NCBI GenBank assembly: GCA_930980855.1
Contig: CAKNIZ010000002.1
Span: 1 to 64,000 of the forward strand
Length of the DNA stretch: 64,000 nt
Reading direction: 5' to 3'
Source of the DNA: an uncultured Clostridium sp.
GTDB taxonomy: Bacteria; Bacillota; Clostridia; TANB77; CAG-508
Shown one piece after another: positions 7,919 to 16,764 of the stretch. The notes beneath the pieces are model-generated. The model was not told where the DNA came from. It ran no database searches and worked only from the letters and a program-made list of their open reading frames with translations. Within the stretch, counting starts at the first letter, position 1. Every line of letters begins with the position of its first letter. The translations under genes and the position numbers were made by a program.

Positions 7919-9151
7919 TTATGTTATAATTTTGTATGCATATTTACAAGCAAGAATTCTTTTAACTGCCATATTTATTATATCTTCAGATATTCTACCT
8001 TGCTTTACAGCCTTTAAAACTTCCTTCCTTTGAGTTTCAAAATCAGATGATATTATCATATCATTTCCGGCAAGTACAGCTTGTACTGCAGCTTCTCCAT
8101 TTTCTACGTATGATTTTACAGCATCCATAGCCAAATCATCTGTCATTATAAGCCCAGTAAAACCTAAATCATCTCTTAGAATATTATGGACTTTTTTTGA
8201 TAAAGATGCTGGCATATTTTCATCCATACAATTAACAATATTATGACTTACTAATATGGTTGGTGCTTCTGCCTCTATTCCACTTTTAAATGGTAAAAAA
8301 TCATTATTTTTAAATTCTTCTAGTGATCTATTATCTATAGCAATTCCTGTATGTGTATCTGTGTTGTCACCATATCCGGGAAAATGTTTCATTGCAGATA
8401 TCATATTATCTCTATTCATTGTCTTTATTAATTCAGATATATATGTTGCTGTTTCGCTTGCTCCTCTGCCAAAAGACCTTTTATACATGAATGATGATTC
8501 TTTGGTTGGAACATCAGCAACAGGAGTTAAATTCATATTTAGTCCAATGCTTTTCAATAATGAGGATTTCTCATTAGAATCTTTTAATATAGCGGACAAT
8601 CCTCCTTCTTCCCATAAATCCTGAGGTGATTTGAATTTTGAATCTCTAAATGCTTTATATGCACTTACTCTAACAACTGTTCCACCTTCTTCGTCTACTC
8701 CAAATATCATCTTTATTTTACTTGCATTTTGGCAATCATTTATTTCTTTTAATATTGATTGTTTTGTTTCATTTTTAAAATCTCTGCCAAATAAGATATA
8801 TCCTCCTGGTGAATATTTTTTTATCTCATCTATTACTCCTTTTTCTGGGTATCTCACTAAAAACATTTGGCCTATTTTTTCTTCTAAAGACATTATACTT
8901 AATAATTCTTCTGCTTCGTCATAATATTCTTTAAATAGTTCCACGATTTCTGTGTTGTTTTCTGATAATTCATTTTCTATATTTTCAGAATTGTTTTGTT
9001 CAATTTGCGTATTATTATAATCTGATTTAGAAGTTTCTACATTGTTTTTAAATAATATTTCTTTACCAAGATATATTCCAACAATTAAAATAATTAAGAT
9101 TAATAATACTAATAAAATTATTTTGTTTTTACCTATTTTTGTTTTTTTCAT
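7919..9151 (-). CDS. nagZ: Glycoside hydrolase family 3, NagZ-like beta-N-acetylhexosaminidase
   Basis: A 410-residue GH3 enzyme with an N-terminal membrane anchor (hydrophobic residues 11-29; no lipobox cysteine), then an acidic/Asn-rich linker (about 36-66) and the catalytic barrel. The GH3 NagZ signature KHFPGYGDNTDTH (255-267) contains the His of the catalytic Asp/His pair. The nucleophile is probably the Asp in MTDDLAMDA (around 338). These enzymes remove GlcNAc from muropeptides or cell-wall fragments. The anchor implies action outside the membrane, as for Gram-positive NagZ homologues. It sits 26 bases after the stop codon of the GtrII-like gene and may share its operon. Confidence 0.88.
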   Translation of the reverse strand: MKKTKIGKNKIILLVLLILIILIVGIYLGKEILFKNNVETSKSDYNNTQIEQNNSENIENELSENNTEIVELFKEYYDEAEELLSIMSLEEKIGQMFLVRYPEKGVIDEIKKYSPGGYILFGRDFKNETKQSILKEINDCQNASKIKMIFGVDEEGGTVVRVSAYKAFRDSKFKSPQDLWEEGGLSAILKDSNEKSSLLKSIGLNMNLTPVADVPTKESSFMYKRSFGRGASETATYISELIKTMNRDNMISAMKHFPGYGDNTDTHTGIAIDNRSLEEFKNNDFLPFKSGIEAEAPTILVSHNIVNCMDENMPASLSKKVHNILRDDLGFTGLIMTDDLAMDAVKSYVENGEAAVQAVLAGNDMIISSDFETQRKEVLKAVKQGRISEDIINMAVKRILACKYAYKIIT

Positions 9152-9177
9152 AATATTGAACTCCTTTTGTTCATTTT

Positions 9178-10710
9178 CTAATAACTTAATTTAACAACTA
9201 CAACATCATTAATCTTTTTTATATACCCTTCATTAGGAAAAATAGGCATCTGATTGTATTCTTCGGTAGATGTTATTTCTGGTCTTTCTGAATAATCACA
9301 AATATTCCATCCAAGTCCAAGATTATCCTGTAAGAAAACTTGCCATGTCCAAATATTTACATCTGTTACATCAAAATTAGTTAATTCTAATAATTCATCG
9401 TTCTGAATTGAAAAGTTTAATTTTCCAGTAATGATTACAGGTGTATCTTTTTCAATTCCATCAATTTCTCTAATTTCTTCAATTATACTGTTTCCTACTG
9501 AATACATTTGCTTATTATATAAATCAGTTGCAACATATGTAGCATTGTTAGATAGTATATATGTCCAAATAGTTACAGAACAAATTAGGAAAGATAATAT
9601 GTTTAGTATATTATTAAATATACTTTCTTTTAATAATTCATTTTGTTTTAATAACAATATGATTGGTAAATATAATGCTGATGCCATCAGTAAATTAATG
9701 CTTCTTGATTGTGCGACAAGTTCTATAGAACATGTGAAAATAGGATAAGCTAAAATCATAAACACAATACTTATGATTTTGCTTGGTGATTTATATATTT
9801 TTCTTTCTATTATTATTACTATGATATTTACAATAATTAACGCTAATAATACTCCATTTAATATATTTCTAAACCATGATAGATTATTAAGAATATTATT
9901 TGTAAAATAAAAATTGTAAAATGTAATATAAGTATTTTTTATTGAGCTAAGCACATTAGTAAAAGTTTGCATACTTAATATGCTATTTCCATCACTATAA
10001 TTACTTATACTTAATCCTAATATACTTGTTATGGCTATTAAGCATGCATAATATAAAATCATTCCAACAACAATAATAAATATATTTGCCAGAAACTCTT
10101 TGAAATTTATCTTCTTGTCTTCTATTATTTTAAGAATAAAAGTTATTGCAAACAAAGCTGTTATGAGACTCATATATGCTTGATAAAATCCTAATGTAGC
10201 AATTATGCAAGCAATAGATAATACAATATTTTTCTTAGATTTTTTCTTATTCAAAAAATATACTGAAAGTACGGCAAATAAAAGTGCCAAACTATATCCA
10301 AATGCTGTATATGGATACATAAATGTTAAAGACATAGTTGGTGTAACAACTAATAAAATGCTTATTGCTATTTTTATATATGTTTTTTTGACTTTTAAAG
10401 TTTCAATTAAATATATTGCTGAAAAGCCTATTACAATTAAAGATAATACTGTAGTCAAAATTGAAACAACAATACTTCCTCTAAATATATCTGAGAATGG
10501 AATTAAAAACCTACCAAGTGATATTTCCCATCCTTTTGCTAGCATTGAGCCATAATGCCAATATCCATCATAGGCTAGTAATTCTTTTGAAATAAGTTCA
10601 AAATGAACTAAGAATCCAACAATGATAGTTACTATAAAAATTCTTTTTCTATTTCTAGTAAACCATTCACTAATTGATTTAAAAAAATTGTCAATTGATA
10701 CTTTTAACAT
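9178..10710 (-). CDS. Polytopic membrane protein of the GtrII-like glucosyltransferase family
   Basis: A 510-residue protein with about ten to twelve transmembrane helices. The N-terminal region with an acidic first outer loop (LLAYDGYWHYGSMLAKGWE) and the following SLGRFLIPFSDIF segment match the Glucos_trans_II type of membrane glycosyltransferase. These use undecaprenyl-linked sugars to modify surface polysaccharides or wall polymers. A C-terminal extracytoplasmic part of about 110 residues carries aromatic residues that could bind sugar. The acceptor is unknown. It is upstream of a cell-wall glycosidase gene, consistent with envelope work. Confidence 0.72.
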   Translation of the reverse strand: MLKVSIDNFFKSISEWFTRNRKRIFIVTIIVGFLVHFELISKELLAYDGYWHYGSMLAKGWEISLGRFLIPFSDIFRGSIVVSILTTVLSLIVIGFSAIYLIETLKVKKTYIKIAISILLVVTPTMSLTFMYPYTAFGYSLALLFAVLSVYFLNKKKSKKNIVLSIACIIATLGFYQAYMSLITALFAITFILKIIEDKKINFKEFLANIFIIVVGMILYYACLIAITSILGLSISNYSDGNSILSMQTFTNVLSSIKNTYITFYNFYFTNNILNNLSWFRNILNGVLLALIIVNIIVIIIERKIYKSPSKIISIVFMILAYPIFTCSIELVAQSRSINLLMASALYLPIILLLKQNELLKESIFNNILNILSFLICSVTIWTYILSNNATYVATDLYNKQMYSVGNSIIEEIREIDGIEKDTPVIITGKLNFSIQNDELLELTNFDVTDVNIWTWQVFLQDNLGLGWNICDYSERPEITSTEEYNQMPIFPNEGYIKKINDVVVVKLSY

Positions 10711-10763
10711 CTTATTATCCCCTTTTAATTATTCCTTATAATTATTTTATATGCTAAAATTGA

Positions 10764-10792
10764 TTGAATGTCAATAAGTATTATGATATAAT
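10764..10792 (+). promoter_or_regulatory. Sigma-A promoter of the orphan gene at 10826
   Basis: TTGAAT (10764-10769) and TATAAT (10787-10792) are separated by exactly 17 bases and lie about 35 bases before the start codon, followed by an AGGAGG ribosome binding site. Confidence 0.8.
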
Positions 10793-10825
10793 TTATGTAT
10801 ACTTTATATTAGGAGGCTGAATGCT

Positions 10826-11362
10826 ATGAAAGTACCTGCCAAGCTCGACAAGTGGATTATGCGCCATCCTAAAATCCGGGATGTCGTGTTTTGGAAAAGG
10901 ATGCAACGGCAAAAAGTTCTGACGGAAATCTATAAAAGCCAAAAAACAGGCGGTAATGCATATCTTTGCTTAAGCCTGGAACCAACGCGAGAAGAAGTGG
11001 AGAAAATGTATCAGTACTTGTGTAAACAAATAGATGCTGACATCGCAATAATCAGGAATACCTATCCGGCAGTGAAAGAAATTCCACAAAATATGATACA
11101 CAATTTTTCAAAAGTATGGGCAGTAAAAAGTATGGTGACTTATTATGACGAGATGTATCTTGTTTCTTTCCTTATCCTGCTCAGTAAGAATAATGATGGT
11201 ACTTGGATTCTTTCTGCTGGAGATATAGAAGATTCTAATCCTGTTGTATACCACAAATATCCAGAAGATATAACAGTTGCCTTTTGCGGAGGCTTCGGAG
11301 ATGTCGTGTACCTGAACGAGTCTAAATTTATGTATTCTTCCACAAGATTTTTGGCACTCTAA
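10826..11362 (+). CDS. Unrecognised protein with atypical base composition
   Basis: A 178-residue soluble protein; no family recognised. It has a very basic N-terminus (KLDKWIMRHPKIRDVVFWKRMQRQK), a central alpha/beta-looking part (NAYLCLSLEPTREEVEKMYQ) and an aromatic, Gly-rich C-terminal third (VAFCGGFGDVVYLNE). The DNA is visibly richer in G and C, with codons such as CTC, CGG, CCG and GGC that are rare in neighbouring genes. That suggests recent acquisition or a specialised origin. It is a self-contained unit with its own promoter and a G/C-rich terminator. The RelA/SpoT-like gene at 44.4-45.3 kb has the same unusual composition. Confidence 0.7.
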   Translation: MKVPAKLDKWIMRHPKIRDVVFWKRMQRQKVLTEIYKSQKTGGNAYLCLSLEPTREEVEKMYQYLCKQIDADIAIIRNTYPAVKEIPQNMIHNFSKVWAVKSMVTYYDEMYLVSFLILLSKNNDGTWILSAGDIEDSNPVVYHKYPEDITVAFCGGFGDVVYLNESKFMYSSTRFLAL

Positions 11363-11389
11363 TATTTCATATCAATAGCCAAAGTATTA

Positions 11390-11415
11390 GCGGGTCTTTT
11401 GACCCGCGATTTTAT
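11390..11415 (+). terminator. Rho-independent terminator of the orphan gene
   Basis: GCGGGTC (11390-11396) pairs with GACCCGC (11401-11407) around a four-T loop, followed by GATTTTATATTTT. The stem is much richer in G/C than other hairpins in the window. Confidence 0.88.
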
Positions 11416-11486
11416 ATTTTCTCTTTTCTTTTTCAAATTTTTAATATATAATAAAGAAAAACTTCAAACGAAAGAAGGAGCAAGTA

Positions 11487-12482
11487 ATGATAAATATTGA
11501 AAACAATCCAGAATATTTGAATTCTTTTCTACAATATTCTTTAACTTATAAAAAGAAATCGCCTGAATCAGTCAATCAATATAATTGTGATTTAACAATG
11601 TTTTTGAGATATATGAAATACTTATTTAAATTAACTGATGAAGAGAATTTTAATAAAATAACAATTAATGACTTTACTTTAGAACAATTATCTAAAATAA
11701 CTCAAGAAAATATACATTCTTTTATTACCTATCTTTCAATAAAACGTAATTGTGGACCTGCTACCTGTGCTAGAAAGATATCAACTATTAGAATTTTTTT
11801 TAAGTATTTGACTATAACAGCCAAATTGTTGAAGGATAATCCTGCTCAAAATCTAGAAACTCCTAAACTAAATAAAAGATTACCAAGATATTTAACTCTT
11901 GAAGATAGTGAGAAATTATTAAGCCTTACCTATTCAGATGACAGCAATGAAAATAAAGAAAGAGATTTTGCAATCATTACTTTATTTTTAAATTGTGGCT
12001 TACGTTTATCCGAACTTGTTGGAATTAATATTTCAGATATTAAATTTGATGACCAAAAGATGACTGTTATTGGTAAAGGAAATAAAGAGCGTTCTATTTA
12101 TCTTAATAAAGCTTGTATAGATGCTATTAATGCATATCTTGATGTTAGACCTAAAGAAGGAGTTAAAAAAGATAAGAAAGATTCTGACAAAGCGCTTTTC
12201 TTAAGTAGCTATAAGCAAAGAATTAGCAAAAGAACTGTTGAAAATATTGTTTCAAAGGAACTTGCAAGAGCTGGACTAGATACAACAAAGTATTCTACTC
12301 ACAAATTAAGACATACTGCTGCAACTTTAATGTACAAATATGGAGAAGTAGATATTAGAGCACTGCAAGAACTTTTAGGGCATCAAAGCATATCTACTAC
12401 TGAAATATACACACATGTAGATAATGATCAAGTTCGTACTGCTGTAGAAAGTAATCCCCTATCTCAATTTCAAGTTAAATAA
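11487..12482 (+). CDS. xerC: Xer-family tyrosine recombinase
   Basis: A 331-residue tyrosine recombinase. The N-terminal SAM-like core-binding domain (about residues 8-120) is followed by a catalytic domain with all expected residues: Arg in GLRLSEL, Lys in GKGNKER, HKLRH, the GHQS histidine and the nucleophile Tyr in TEIYTHV. Size and architecture fit XerC/XerD/XerA-type enzymes that resolve chromosome dimers at dif. No dif-like site or phage genes were recognised next to it, so a chromosomal role is more likely than a phage integrase. The symbol is by family resemblance, since the XerC and XerD types cannot be separated by eye. A GAAGGAG site precedes the ATG at 11487. Confidence 0.8.
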   Translation: MINIENNPEYLNSFLQYSLTYKKKSPESVNQYNCDLTMFLRYMKYLFKLTDEENFNKITINDFTLEQLSKITQENIHSFITYLSIKRNCGPATCARKISTIRIFFKYLTITAKLLKDNPAQNLETPKLNKRLPRYLTLEDSEKLLSLTYSDDSNENKERDFAIITLFLNCGLRLSELVGINISDIKFDDQKMTVIGKGNKERSIYLNKACIDAINAYLDVRPKEGVKKDKKDSDKALFLSSYKQRISKRTVENIVSKELARAGLDTTKYSTHKLRHTAATLMYKYGEVDIRALQELLGHQSISTTEIYTHVDNDQVRTAVESNPLSQFQVK

Positions 12483-12488
12483 TATATT

Positions 12489-12518
12489 AAGTGTAATATA
12501 AGTATTACACTTATTTTT
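12489..12518 (+). terminator. Terminator after the Xer recombinase gene
   Basis: AAGTGTAAT (12489-12497) pairs with ATTACACTT (12503-12511) and is followed by ATTTTTAT. Confidence 0.8.
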
Positions 12519-12557
12519 ATGTCAAATCATATTATATATTATAATGAAAGGAGGTAT

Positions 12558-13136
12558 ATGAAGTTTAAAGATTTAAAAATTGGTTTTGCGTTAACTGGTT
12601 CTTTTTGTACTTTTTCTAAGGTAATTCCTAAGATTAAAGAATTAGTTGATGAAGGAGCTGAAGTCTTACCTATTATGTCATTTAATGCTTACAATTTAGA
12701 TACAAAATTCGGAAAAGCGGAAGACTTTATAGCCCAAATTGAAGAGATAACTGGAAATGAAATTATCCATACTATACAAGGAGCTGAACCTATTGGTCCT
12801 AAAAAATTAACAGACATTATGATAATAGCTCCTGCAACAGGAAATACAATTGCTAAACTTGCTAATGGTATAACAGATACTCCTGTTACTATGGCTGCTA
12901 AATCACATTTAAGGAATGAAAATCCTTTGATTATAGCCATTTCTACAAATGATGCTTTAAGTGGTAGCGCTAAAAATATTGGTACATTATTAAATAAAAA
13001 GAATTTCTATTTTGTCCCTTTTAGTCAAGATAATCCAATTACCAAACCTAGATCAATAGTTTTTGATGAAAACTATATTGTAAAAACAATTGAATATGCA
13101 CTAAATGGAGAACAAATAGAACCTATTATTTTATGA
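12558..13136 (+). CDS. dpaB: Dipicolinate synthase subunit B
   Basis: A 192-residue flavoprotein-like protein matching SpoVFB/DpaB. This subunit works with DpaA to oxidise dihydrodipicolinate to dipicolinic acid in the mother cell, and the product is loaded into the spore core with calcium. Family-typical segments are IGFALTGSFCTF, EPIGPKKLTDIMIIAPATGN, MAAKSHLRNENP and STNDALSGSAKNIG. The start MKFKDLK at 12558 follows AAAGGAGG; upstream in-frame ATGs lack such a site. The dpaA partner is not beside it, unlike the usual spoVFA-spoVFB pair. The gene implies a spore-forming host. Confidence 0.9.
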   Translation: MKFKDLKIGFALTGSFCTFSKVIPKIKELVDEGAEVLPIMSFNAYNLDTKFGKAEDFIAQIEEITGNEIIHTIQGAEPIGPKKLTDIMIIAPATGNTIAKLANGITDTPVTMAAKSHLRNENPLIIAISTNDALSGSAKNIGTLLNKKNFYFVPFSQDNPITKPRSIVFDENYIVKTIEYALNGEQIEPIIL

Positions 13137-13172
13137 ATATAAAAAATAAATTGTAGTTTGATTTTATAAAAA

Positions 13173-13310
13173 AATTGTATATTAGAAGTTTAGCAGTCAC
13201 GCGTAAGCGTTCAAACGAGCTAAAGGGACTTTAGCGAAGTGCGTTTGGAGCTGTAAAATTTAAAGAATTTTATCAGCGACGCAAGTGACAAGAAACTCTA
13301 ATATACAATT
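13173..13310 (+). repeat. Nested palindromic element, copy 1
   Basis: Terminal arms AATTGTATATTAGA and TCTAATATACAATT enclose the shared core. In order the core has the closing stem GTCAC/GTGAC, a CGC-GTAA-GCG GNRA hairpin, the stem CAAACG/CGTTTG containing hairpin GCTAAAG/CTTTAGC, and an enlarged last hairpin (CTGTAAAATT/AATTTTATCAG). It lies between convergent genes (dpaB and the DUF308 gene). It is nested in an outer inverted repeat, AAAAAATAAATTGTA at 13141-13155 with its complement at about 13328-13345, which overlaps the end of the DUF308 gene. The combined hairpin could act as a bidirectional terminator. Confidence 0.85.
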
Positions 13311-13335
13311 TTTAAATATACATTCTACTTACAAT

Positions 13336-13929
13336 TTATTTTTTTACATTCTTAATTTTCTTATCTATTTCTTTTTCAAGGTTCTCAAATTTTCCAACTC
13401 TTGAAATGATTGACACATCTTCAAAGATAGATATTAGTTCAACTATCATTAATATTGCTCCACACGCCATTGTAAGCACTGTTAATGATTCAAAAGGATT
13501 AAATAAAATTATTGAACCTAAAAGAGCATTGATTATTGACATTGCTAATAAAAATCCCCAATGACTATCATAAACATCTCTAATATTAAGAGCTATTTGA
13601 AGTTTGAATATGCTATCTATTACAATTCTAATTCCTAAAATAATTGGTAATAAATATCCTAATTTATCATAATTGCATAGTAGTATAAAACCTAAAACAA
13701 TGTAGATTATAGCTTGCACTAATTCTGAGCTAAAGAATCGATAATCACTCTTTATAGAAAAATAAGATACTAAATGTACTAAACCATCAATTACTAAAAA
13801 AGAGCCAAAGATTATCATAAGTATATTAATTGTGCTAATTGGTTTTATAAACATAAATAAACCAAATACTAATAATATAATAGACATTACAATAGAGTTT
13901 CTACCTAACTTTCTAATATATTTTTCCAT
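13336..13929 (-). CDS. DUF308 / HdeD-like membrane protein
   Basis: A 197-residue protein with about six transmembrane helices in three pairs, each carrying the HdeD-type pattern (IFGSFLVIDGLVHLVSYF, ILGIRIVIDSIFKL, CGAILMIVELISIF). The C-terminus is highly basic and charged. Members of this family are found in many bacteria; in E. coli HdeD is linked to acid resistance, but the biochemical role is unknown. Monocistronic, with GGAGG upstream of the start. Its stop codon lies inside the outer arm of palindromic element copy 1. Confidence 0.8.
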   Translation of the reverse strand: MEKYIRKLGRNSIVMSIILLVFGLFMFIKPISTINILMIIFGSFLVIDGLVHLVSYFSIKSDYRFFSSELVQAIIYIVLGFILLCNYDKLGYLLPIILGIRIVIDSIFKLQIALNIRDVYDSHWGFLLAMSIINALLGSIILFNPFESLTVLTMACGAILMIVELISIFEDVSIISRVGKFENLEKEIDKKIKNVKK

Positions 13930-13991
13930 TTCAAATCCTCCTTTGTATTATTTGCTATTATATTACCACAACGAAAAATTTTTGTGAATAC

Positions 13992-15104
13992 TTATTGATT
14001 ATTTTTTTTATTATATTTCAAATAAGCAAAAATAAAGCTATTTAAATTACCATCCATAACACTTTGTACATCTCCAACTTCAAAGTTGGTTCTATGGTCT
14101 TTTACAAGCGTGTATGGACAAAATACATATGAACGTATTTGACTTCCCCAAGCAATATCCATCTGAATACCTTTTAAATCTTCTATTTTTTCTTTATTAG
14201 CTTGTTCTTTTAATGTTAGTAGTTTAGATTTTAACATTTTCATTGCAGTATCTCTATTTTGGAATTGGCTTCTTTCTGTTTGACAAGCCACAATAATTCC
14301 TGTTGGAATATGAGTAAGTCTTACTGCTGATGATGTTTTATTTACATGTTGTCCTCCTGCACCCGAAGCTCTATAAACATCCATTTTTATATCATCTGGA
14401 TTTATGTATATATCTTCATCATCATTTATTTCTGGTAGAACTTCAACTGAAGCAAAAGATGTATGCCTTCTTCCACCACTATCAAATGGAGAAATTCTTA
14501 CTAGTCTATGTACTCCATGTTCACTTTTTAAATATCCATAAGCATATGAACCTGAAACTAAAAATGTAACACTTTTTAGACCAGCCTCTTCCCCATCTAA
14601 ATAATCTAATTCTTCTATTTTAAAATTATTATCATTAGCCCATCTCGTATACATTCTATACAACATTTCAGCCCAATCTTGTGCCTCTGTTCCTCCAGCT
14701 CCTGGATGAATTGTAACTATTGCATTATTTTCATCATATTTTTCAGATAACAATGTAGAAATTTCTAATTCTTCAACATCTTTTTCAACATTATTTAGAT
14801 TCTCTGAAATTTCTTTTTCTAAATCACTATCTTCCTCTTCTGCAACCAATTCTAGCATTTCAGAAAGAGTTTTTATTTCATTTTCTATGTTCTTATATGA
14901 AGTTATTTTCTTTTTCAAATTGTTTATTTTAGATAGGACTTTTGCCATATTTTCTGAGTCATTCCAAAATTCTTGAGTCAATGTTTCTTTCTCTAAAATT
15001 TTAAGTTCCTCTTCTAACTTGTCAATTGAAAGTGTTTCTTTGATTTCTGCAAGTTTATTTTTGATGTTTTCAATTTGTTTAGAAGTTTCTTCTATATCAA
15101 ACAT
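13992..15104 (-). CDS. prfB: Peptide chain release factor 2
   Basis: A 370-residue class I release factor that reads UGA and UAA and triggers peptide release. It has the catalytic GGQ motif (SGAGGQHVNKTSS) and the RF2-type tripeptide SPF (RISPFDSGGRRHT), which separates it from RF1. The coiled-coil N-terminal domain and GAGGTEAQDWAEML segment are typical. The start MFDIEETSK at 15104 has AAGGAG upstream. Most bacterial prfB genes need a programmed +1 frameshift at CTTTGA near codon 25. Here the frame is continuous and the corresponding site reads CTTTCA, so the autoregulatory frameshift is absent. Confidence 0.95.
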   Translation of the reverse strand: MFDIEETSKQIENIKNKLAEIKETLSIDKLEEELKILEKETLTQEFWNDSENMAKVLSKINNLKKKITSYKNIENEIKTLSEMLELVAEEEDSDLEKEISENLNNVEKDVEELEISTLLSEKYDENNAIVTIHPGAGGTEAQDWAEMLYRMYTRWANDNNFKIEELDYLDGEEAGLKSVTFLVSGSYAYGYLKSEHGVHRLVRISPFDSGGRRHTSFASVEVLPEINDDEDIYINPDDIKMDVYRASGAGGQHVNKTSSAVRLTHIPTGIIVACQTERSQFQNRDTAMKMLKSKLLTLKEQANKEKIEDLKGIQMDIAWGSQIRSYVFCPYTLVKDHRTNFEVGDVQSVMDGNLNSFIFAYLKYNKKNNQ

Positions 15105-15184
15105 TATATTCTCCTTTTTTCGAATTCCTTCGTTCTTAATTTTTGCTTGTCTATTATATATCAAAATCTAATATTTGTCTATTA

Positions 15185-16762
15185 CTATACTCTTAATTTA
15201 AATGTTTTTGGCGCATATCTGTATGCTAAAATCAAAGAAATTAAGCAATATGCTATGCAGAAAACAATCATCGCTAATCCAAACGAGAATGTTGGTAATT
15301 GAATTTGTATCATATAATAACATACTAAATATGTTATTGCCTGTACTACTTTATATGTACTACTTTTTATTTCGGTATTTACATTGTATGGTTGTAATAA
15401 ATAATACATTACTAAATAATGAACCGAAAAGAATATACTCATTGCAATTATTGACACTACTAGTACTATATAATTTAATGAATTATCTGTTCCTCCAGAT
15501 AGATATAGCAATAAAGCTAAACCAAGTCCAATTATTGTTGCAGGCAATAAGTTGATTACTATTAACGTTTTTAGTCTTTCTTTAAATAGACCTAATATAA
15601 CCTTTGGAGTTCTATAGATTCTATATGTTAGCATACTGTGGTCACAGTTCATAAACATTGCTTGCGTAACAGAAGAACTTCTATTTATGCAGTACATTAT
15701 AAATACAAAGTATGGTAAATATTGCAATAACACTCCATTAATTACATCTTTAAATTCAGCATTAATTTGAAATACTACAATTATTCCAATTATGATAAAT
15801 AGTATTATAATAGATTGTTTTTTTACCGCTTTTGTTAAAATCTTTTTATGCCTTTTTACAAATAAGTCGTGAAAATATGCAAATCCTGATTTATTACTTG
15901 TATAATCTTTGTCTAATTCTATTTGATTTAGACTTGTATTTTTCATTGCTTGTGTTCCTGTATTGTTTTCTGCCATGTATACATTTGATTCTGTTAAAAT
16001 TTGCTTATACATTTTTCTATAATCTTTGAAATTATGTATTTTTATTAAACTATAAATTCCAAGGATTAAAGATAATGCAAAAATAGGGGCAAATATATTA
16101 GTATTGAATGTTATATTTATTGCTGGTAACCCATATCCTAAAACCAAGCATATTCCTACAATGCTCCAAACAAATTTAGTTGGTAAGTTTTCATTCTTCG
16201 CTTTTTTAGTTCGTTTAAAGTCATAAATACTGTAATTCATTATCATTAATTTAATAGCTGTAACAAAGAATGGTAATGCAATTTGAACCCATATAGGCAT
16301 TCCAACAAGCATACCAAATAATATTGTAAAAGGTAAAAATCCAACAATAAGTTTTATTAATTGATAATAATAATTTGACAGACCATATTTTCTAGCATCC
16401 ATATTCATCAGAACAATTGCGTAGTATTTGTCTTTGGTAGGATTAAGCATATATGTATTTAATACTCCTCCACATAAAGTCAAGAATATAAAAATATGTA
16501 AAAAAGTATCTGCTTGATTTGTATTGTAAAATTTTAACGCTAGAAAAATCATAAATGCAATATATATTAGTTTCCCTATAAAAACGCTAAATATTTCAAA
16601 TAAAATACTGATTATATTAGCAAATATTTTCAATCCCCTGTTTTTATATAAACTGTCTGGAAGAATTTTTCTTATTAATGGTAACTGTTTTATAGAATAG
16701 ATAATACTATTAGCTCTGTAAGTATTTTTAAGTTTAAAGGAATTTATAAAAGTGTCTATCAT
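15185..16762 (-). CDS. ABC transporter permease
   Basis: A 525-residue integral membrane protein with roughly ten to twelve helices in two blocks separated by a hydrophilic loop (about residues 245-310). It lies two bases downstream of the ATP-binding subunit gene, so the pair forms one transporter. There is no substrate-binding protein, which points to an exporter. Large two-block permeases of this sort in Clostridia are poorly characterised; the substrate is unknown. Confidence 0.78.
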   Translation of the reverse strand: MIDTFINSFKLKNTYRANSIIYSIKQLPLIRKILPDSLYKNRGLKIFANIISILFEIFSVFIGKLIYIAFMIFLALKFYNTNQADTFLHIFIFLTLCGGVLNTYMLNPTKDKYYAIVLMNMDARKYGLSNYYYQLIKLIVGFLPFTILFGMLVGMPIWVQIALPFFVTAIKLMIMNYSIYDFKRTKKAKNENLPTKFVWSIVGICLVLGYGLPAINITFNTNIFAPIFALSLILGIYSLIKIHNFKDYRKMYKQILTESNVYMAENNTGTQAMKNTSLNQIELDKDYTSNKSGFAYFHDLFVKRHKKILTKAVKKQSIIILFIIIGIIVVFQINAEFKDVINGVLLQYLPYFVFIMYCINRSSSVTQAMFMNCDHSMLTYRIYRTPKVILGLFKERLKTLIVINLLPATIIGLGLALLLYLSGGTDNSLNYIVLVVSIIAMSIFFSVHYLVMYYLLQPYNVNTEIKSSTYKVVQAITYLVCYYMIQIQLPTFSFGLAMIVFCIAYCLISLILAYRYAPKTFKLRV

Positions 16763-16764
16763 TT

